This document shows positions 61,238-64,000 of a DNA stretch of 64,000 nt, piece after piece. This stretch comes from Polyangia bacterium (lineage in GTDB: Bacteria > Myxococcota_A > Polyangia > Nannocystales > Nannocystaceae), in the NCBI GenBank assembly GCA_030430565.1, contig JAUIKS010000027.1, positions 102,577-166,576 of the forward strand, read 5' to 3'. The first letter of the stretch is position 1. Every line of letters starts with the position of its first letter. Below the pieces are notes generated by a model. That model searched no databases. It had not been told where the DNA came from and was given only the letters and a program-made list of their open reading frames with translations. Made by a program: the position numbers and the translations under genes.

Positions 61238-62665
61238 ATGAAATTCCAATTCGCGCGCAGCGCGTTGTCTTTAGACCGAAAAAAAACACCTCTTCTCTCA
61301 TTGCCGACATTGGCCCTCACGCTCGCCTGCGTTGCCGGAGCGGGATGTGACCTACCTGCGAGCCGTCCTCCACCCGCTAATACGATTCCATTCGCGCTCC
61401 CTGCGTCACCGTTAGAGAAGGAGCGAAGAACGACAGAGGAACAGCGCGTCACGTTGGCCAAACTTCTCGAGCACGCCCAGACTCAGGCTCCGGAGATGCT
61501 TGTGGCCGACGGTTCCCTCGCACTAGCCGACGCGGAAGTCGCCGCGGCCCGCCAGATTCAGCCGACCAACCCAACAATAAGCCTTGCACTCGGCCAGCGC
61601 CGCCAGGCAGGTGGAGCCGGCCTCGACGCCCAGGTGGCCGTCGAGCAGCAGATCGAACTCGCCGGGCAACGCCGAAAAAGACGCGAAGCGGCCAGGCGCT
61701 ACGAGTCGTTGACTCGCCTAGGTGTCGATGTCACCGACCGAGAAGTACACGTGCGAGTTCATCGTGGCTTCGAGCAGGCGCTTCTTGCCGAAGCGAGACG
61801 GGCTCTCGCGGTGAGGGTCGTCGAGTTCGACAAGGAACTCCTCAGCATGGCAGAGCGTCGTGTAGAGGTCGGTGCCGAGTCCCCTTTTGTCCTCGAGCTC
61901 GCTCGCGCGCGCCTAATCCTGTCGGAGAACGCCGCGACGGCCGCGACCGCCCGTGTCGAAATCACGCGTTTCGCGTTGGCACGTGTGAGCGGTTGGCAAG
62001 GCGAATTGATACCGCTTGGATCCCTCGATCGCCCCCAAACGATCGACGACAACACCAACTTGCTCAGATCGGCTGTCAAGGACAGCCCCGTGTTGCAGCG
62101 GGCGCAGGCAAGAATCGATCTCGCTCGCGCCCGTGTGGACGTAGCGAGGCGCGAAGCGTGGCCGTCACCATCGATCGGAGTGAGCTATTCACACGAAGGA
62201 TCGACCTCGACGCCTGGGAACTCGAACCCTGCCTCGGACATCTGGATGGGGACCGTGAGTATCCCGATCCCCACGTTCGCGCGTAACCAGGGCGTGATCG
62301 CGCGTCAACGGTCGACGCTCAAATTGGAAGAGGCTCGCGGACGCGCAGCGTGGGTTCAGTTCGAGTCTACAGTCGCAACCGCGGTCGCACAATTGAACTC
62401 GGCCGCGAGCCGTGTCAACGCGCTTGAGCGCGAGGTCGTGCCGGCGTTCGAACGATCTCTGACCGCGCTGCGACGCGCATACGAGGTCGGAGAACTGGAG
62501 TTCTTCAAGGTCGCTCAGGCGCGCGAGCAACTGTGGACCGCGCGGCGAGAGGCGCTCATCGTACGGGAAGAATACTACGATGCGTTTGCAGAGGTTGAGC
62601 GGTGGGCCGGCCCCCTTGCAGTGCGGGGTGTCGCCGAGAAGGGGGCAAACGATGAAACGAACTAG
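61238..62665 (+). CDS. TolC-family outer membrane efflux protein (CzcC-like)
   Basis: A 475-residue outer membrane channel with a long signal peptide and lipobox VAGAGC. GGGAG eight bases before ATG 61238 fixes the start. The OEP domain has VAVEQQIELAGQRRKRREAA, typical of CzcC-type proteins, and ends YEVGELEFFKVAQAREQLW. It is the outer channel of the divalent-metal RND pump. Its end overlaps the CzcB-like gene by 14 bp. A hairpin-like repeat (GCCCTGCG, CGCAGGGC; 61158-61190) precedes the gene. Confidence 0.9.
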   Translation: MKFQFARSALSLDRKKTPLLSLPTLALTLACVAGAGCDLPASRPPPANTIPFALPASPLEKERRTTEEQRVTLAKLLEHAQTQAPEMLVADGSLALADAEVAAARQIQPTNPTISLALGQRRQAGGAGLDAQVAVEQQIELAGQRRKRREAARRYESLTRLGVDVTDREVHVRVHRGFEQALLAEARRALAVRVVEFDKELLSMAERRVEVGAESPFVLELARARLILSENAATAATARVEITRFALARVSGWQGELIPLGSLDRPQTIDDNTNLLRSAVKDSPVLQRAQARIDLARARVDVARREAWPSPSIGVSYSHEGSTSTPGNSNPASDIWMGTVSIPIPTFARNQGVIARQRSTLKLEEARGRAAWVQFESTVATAVAQLNSAASRVNALEREVVPAFERSLTALRRAYEVGELEFFKVAQAREQLWTARREALIVREEYYDAFAEVERWAGPLAVRGVAEKGANDETN

Positions 62666-63845
62666 CATTTTTCTGGCGTGTCTCTTGCCACTCGTTGCCC
62701 CGTTTTCCTGCTCCCGTGTCGAGCCCGCTGGGCTGAATCAAAACAGCGGACACAACGAGGAGGCTGAACACGACGACGCCGATGACCACGTGGCCGAGGT
62801 CCGTCTCAACGCCCACGTCATCGAGAGAAATGGCATTCGGACAGAAGCCGCCAAGCGACGTCTCCTGCTAGGAGCGCTCGAGGTCCCGGCTGAGGTCCAA
62901 GTCAATCCGGATCGCACGGTTCACGTCGCGTCATTAGCGTTCGGGCAACTGATCGATATCAACGCAACGCTCGGAGATTACGTCAAAGCTGGCGATGTCC
63001 TCGCCACGGTTCGGAGCGTCGAGCTAGGTCGGCTGAGAGCAGAACTCACTGAGGCACGCGCGCGCAAGCAGGCGGCAGACGCTGAATACTCGCGTTCCAA
63101 GACCTTGGCGAGTGAGGGGATCTCAGCGAAGAAGGCGGCTATCGAGGCCAGAGCTCGAGCTAAGAGCGCTGCGGCGGAAGTTGCTGCGGCCCAGACGAGC
63201 CTCGCAGTCTACGGAAGCAAGCGAAAAGGCGGTTCCGAGTTTTTTCTGCGCAGCTCAATTACAGGACAGGTTATTGAGCGACACGCGAGTCCGGGTGAAG
63301 TGGTTAACAGCGCGAGCACCCCCTTCGTCATTGCGGATCTCAGCGAGGTCTGGGTAATCGGTCGTGTGTACGAGCAGGAACTCGCTCAAGTCTCTCAGGG
63401 GATGCCCGCCGAGGTCGCGTTAATAGCCTATCCTGGTCGTACGTGGTCCGGGACTGTTGACTACGTATCGAGCACTCTCGACGAGGACACGCGAACTGTG
63501 GCAGTTCGCGTCGTACTGGACAATCGGGATGGGCTCTTGCGTCCTGGAATGTTTGGGACCGTCGCTGTCGCAAGCACGGGCTCGACCACGGAGCAGGGGG
63601 CCTCAGAAGTTCTCTCGGTGCCCGACACAGCGATCGTCACGCTCGGCGACCGCACAGTCGTCTTTACGACAGGCGATGAGCCCGAGACATTTGTAGCTCG
63701 GGATATAGTGCCAGGCGCGCGCGCGCACGGGTACGTCGAAATTCGTGAAGGGCTCGTCGAAGGCGAACTCGTTGTCACCCACGGCGCCTTTGTTCTCAAG
63801 TCGGAACTCCTCAAGTCCTCCATCGGTGAGGGGCACGAGCACTAG
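62652..63845 (+). CDS. RND periplasmic adaptor (CzcB-like)
   Basis: A 397-residue adaptor with signal peptide and lipobox APFSC. A His/Asp/Glu-rich stretch (NSGHNEEAEHDDADDHVAEV) may bind divalent metals. The core contains GDVLATVRSVELGRLRAELT, EFFLRSSITGQVIERHASPG and ADLSEVWVIGRVYEQEL. Ribosome-binding site GGGGG precedes ATG 62652. It joins the CzcC and CzcA proteins. Confidence 0.92.
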   Translation: MKRTSIFLACLLPLVAPFSCSRVEPAGLNQNSGHNEEAEHDDADDHVAEVRLNAHVIERNGIRTEAAKRRLLLGALEVPAEVQVNPDRTVHVASLAFGQLIDINATLGDYVKAGDVLATVRSVELGRLRAELTEARARKQAADAEYSRSKTLASEGISAKKAAIEARARAKSAAAEVAAAQTSLAVYGSKRKGGSEFFLRSSITGQVIERHASPGEVVNSASTPFVIADLSEVWVIGRVYEQELAQVSQGMPAEVALIAYPGRTWSGTVDYVSSTLDEDTRTVAVRVVLDNRDGLLRPGMFGTVAVASTGSTTEQGASEVLSVPDTAIVTLGDRTVVFTTGDEPETFVARDIVPGARAHGYVEIREGLVEGELVVTHGAFVLKSELLKSSIGEGHEH

Positions 63846-63855
63846 GAGCGGCGCC

Positions 63856-64000
63856 ATGATTAACGCCATTGTCGACATGTCGTTGCGCAACCGGCTGGTT
63901 GTGATCTTCTTCGTATTGCTCGTCGGAGCCCTCGGAGTCCGGGCGATGGAGAAATTGCCCATCGACGCCGTTCCCGATGTCACCAACGTGCAGGTCCAGG
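63856..64000 (+). CDS. heavy-metal RND transporter (CzcA-like), 5' end only
   Basis: The first 48 codons of an RND pump: MINAIVDMSLRNRLVVIFFV, then EKLPIDAVPDVTNVQVQ, the standard HME-RND opening with TM1 and the first periplasmic strand. AGGAG overlaps the stop of the CzcB-like gene. It continues beyond the window. Its partners suggest Zn/Cd/Co export. Confidence 0.93.
   Translation, partial: MINAIVDMSLRNRLVVIFFVLLVGALGVRAMEKLPIDAVPDVTNVQVQ

Overview
The window is very GC-rich, densely coded DNA. It most likely comes from a member of the Myxococcota (a Nannocystis- or Haliangium-like deltaproteobacterium). The evidence is an ADYC-domain lipoprotein, an AgmX/PglI-type C-terminal domain, a zinc-finger/Ser-Thr kinase/TPR protein, a CorE-like ECF sigma factor with a Cys-rich tail, and an unusual number of lipoproteins. 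This assignment is inference from gene families. No rRNA, tRNA, CRISPR array or intact insertion sequence was seen.

Left arm (1-21 kb): the end of a PA14-like protein, a UDP-glucose dehydrogenase, an alpha/beta hydrolase, a small lipoprotein and a PP2C-like phosphatase. Then comes a five-gene operon on the minus strand (10193 to 4367): lipoprotein, ZraP/CpxP-like periplasmic protein, histidine kinase, sigma-54 activator and a NagZ-like beta-N-acetylglucosaminidase. A near-consensus sigma-54 promoter (10208-10223) and an 11-bp inverted repeat about 100 bp upstream of it (10293-10335) suggest the operon activates itself. After it come a geranylgeranyl-reductase-like flavoprotein, a group II intron RT remnant, the kinase/TPR protein, the ADYC lipoprotein, two envelope lipoproteins and a broken M16 peptidase.

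Middle (21-30 kb): an HExxH protein, an ECF-like sigma factor, an unrecognised 543-aa protein and a truncated kinase gene. A minus-strand operon follows with a 4-TM protein, a tandem universal stress protein, a DUF3347-like lipoprotein, a Rieske protein and a cytochrome b fused to a di-haem cytochrome c.

Right half (30-64 kb): a heavy-metal resistance island. Copper/silver genes include a CusC-CusB-CusA-like efflux set with an overlapping ion-channel gene, a CorE-like sigma factor with a Met/His-rich lipoprotein, a c-type cytochrome lipoprotein, a multicopper oxidase, and csoR-copA behind a clear TATACCC/GGGTATA operator. Zinc/cadmium/lead-type genes include a MerR-family regulator, a two-TM protein, a ZntA/CadA-like ATPase, a small His/Cys protein and CzcC-CzcB-CzcA (the last cut by the window end). 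This part has three copies of one operator, CCGTAC-N4-GTACGG, two of them inside promoters with the 19-bp spacer typical of MerR regulators. Between the metal modules lie a methyltransferase/ATC-hydrolase/P-loop operon, a saccharopine-dehydrogenase-like gene and its 3' remnant, and a translationally coupled chain: ICMT-like methyltransferase, 45-aa membrane peptide, stand-alone ATP-synthase-beta N-terminal barrel, beta-CASP nuclease. Two paralogous HExxH lipoproteins also lie here, one beside the oxidase and one upstream of csoR-copA.

The region reads as export of periplasmic and cytoplasmic metals, oxidation of Cu(I), and several independent metal sensors, placed beside an ancestral left arm. 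Gene remnants at the joins (11.8, 20.3, 25.2, 53.2 kb) suggest repeated insertion and deletion.
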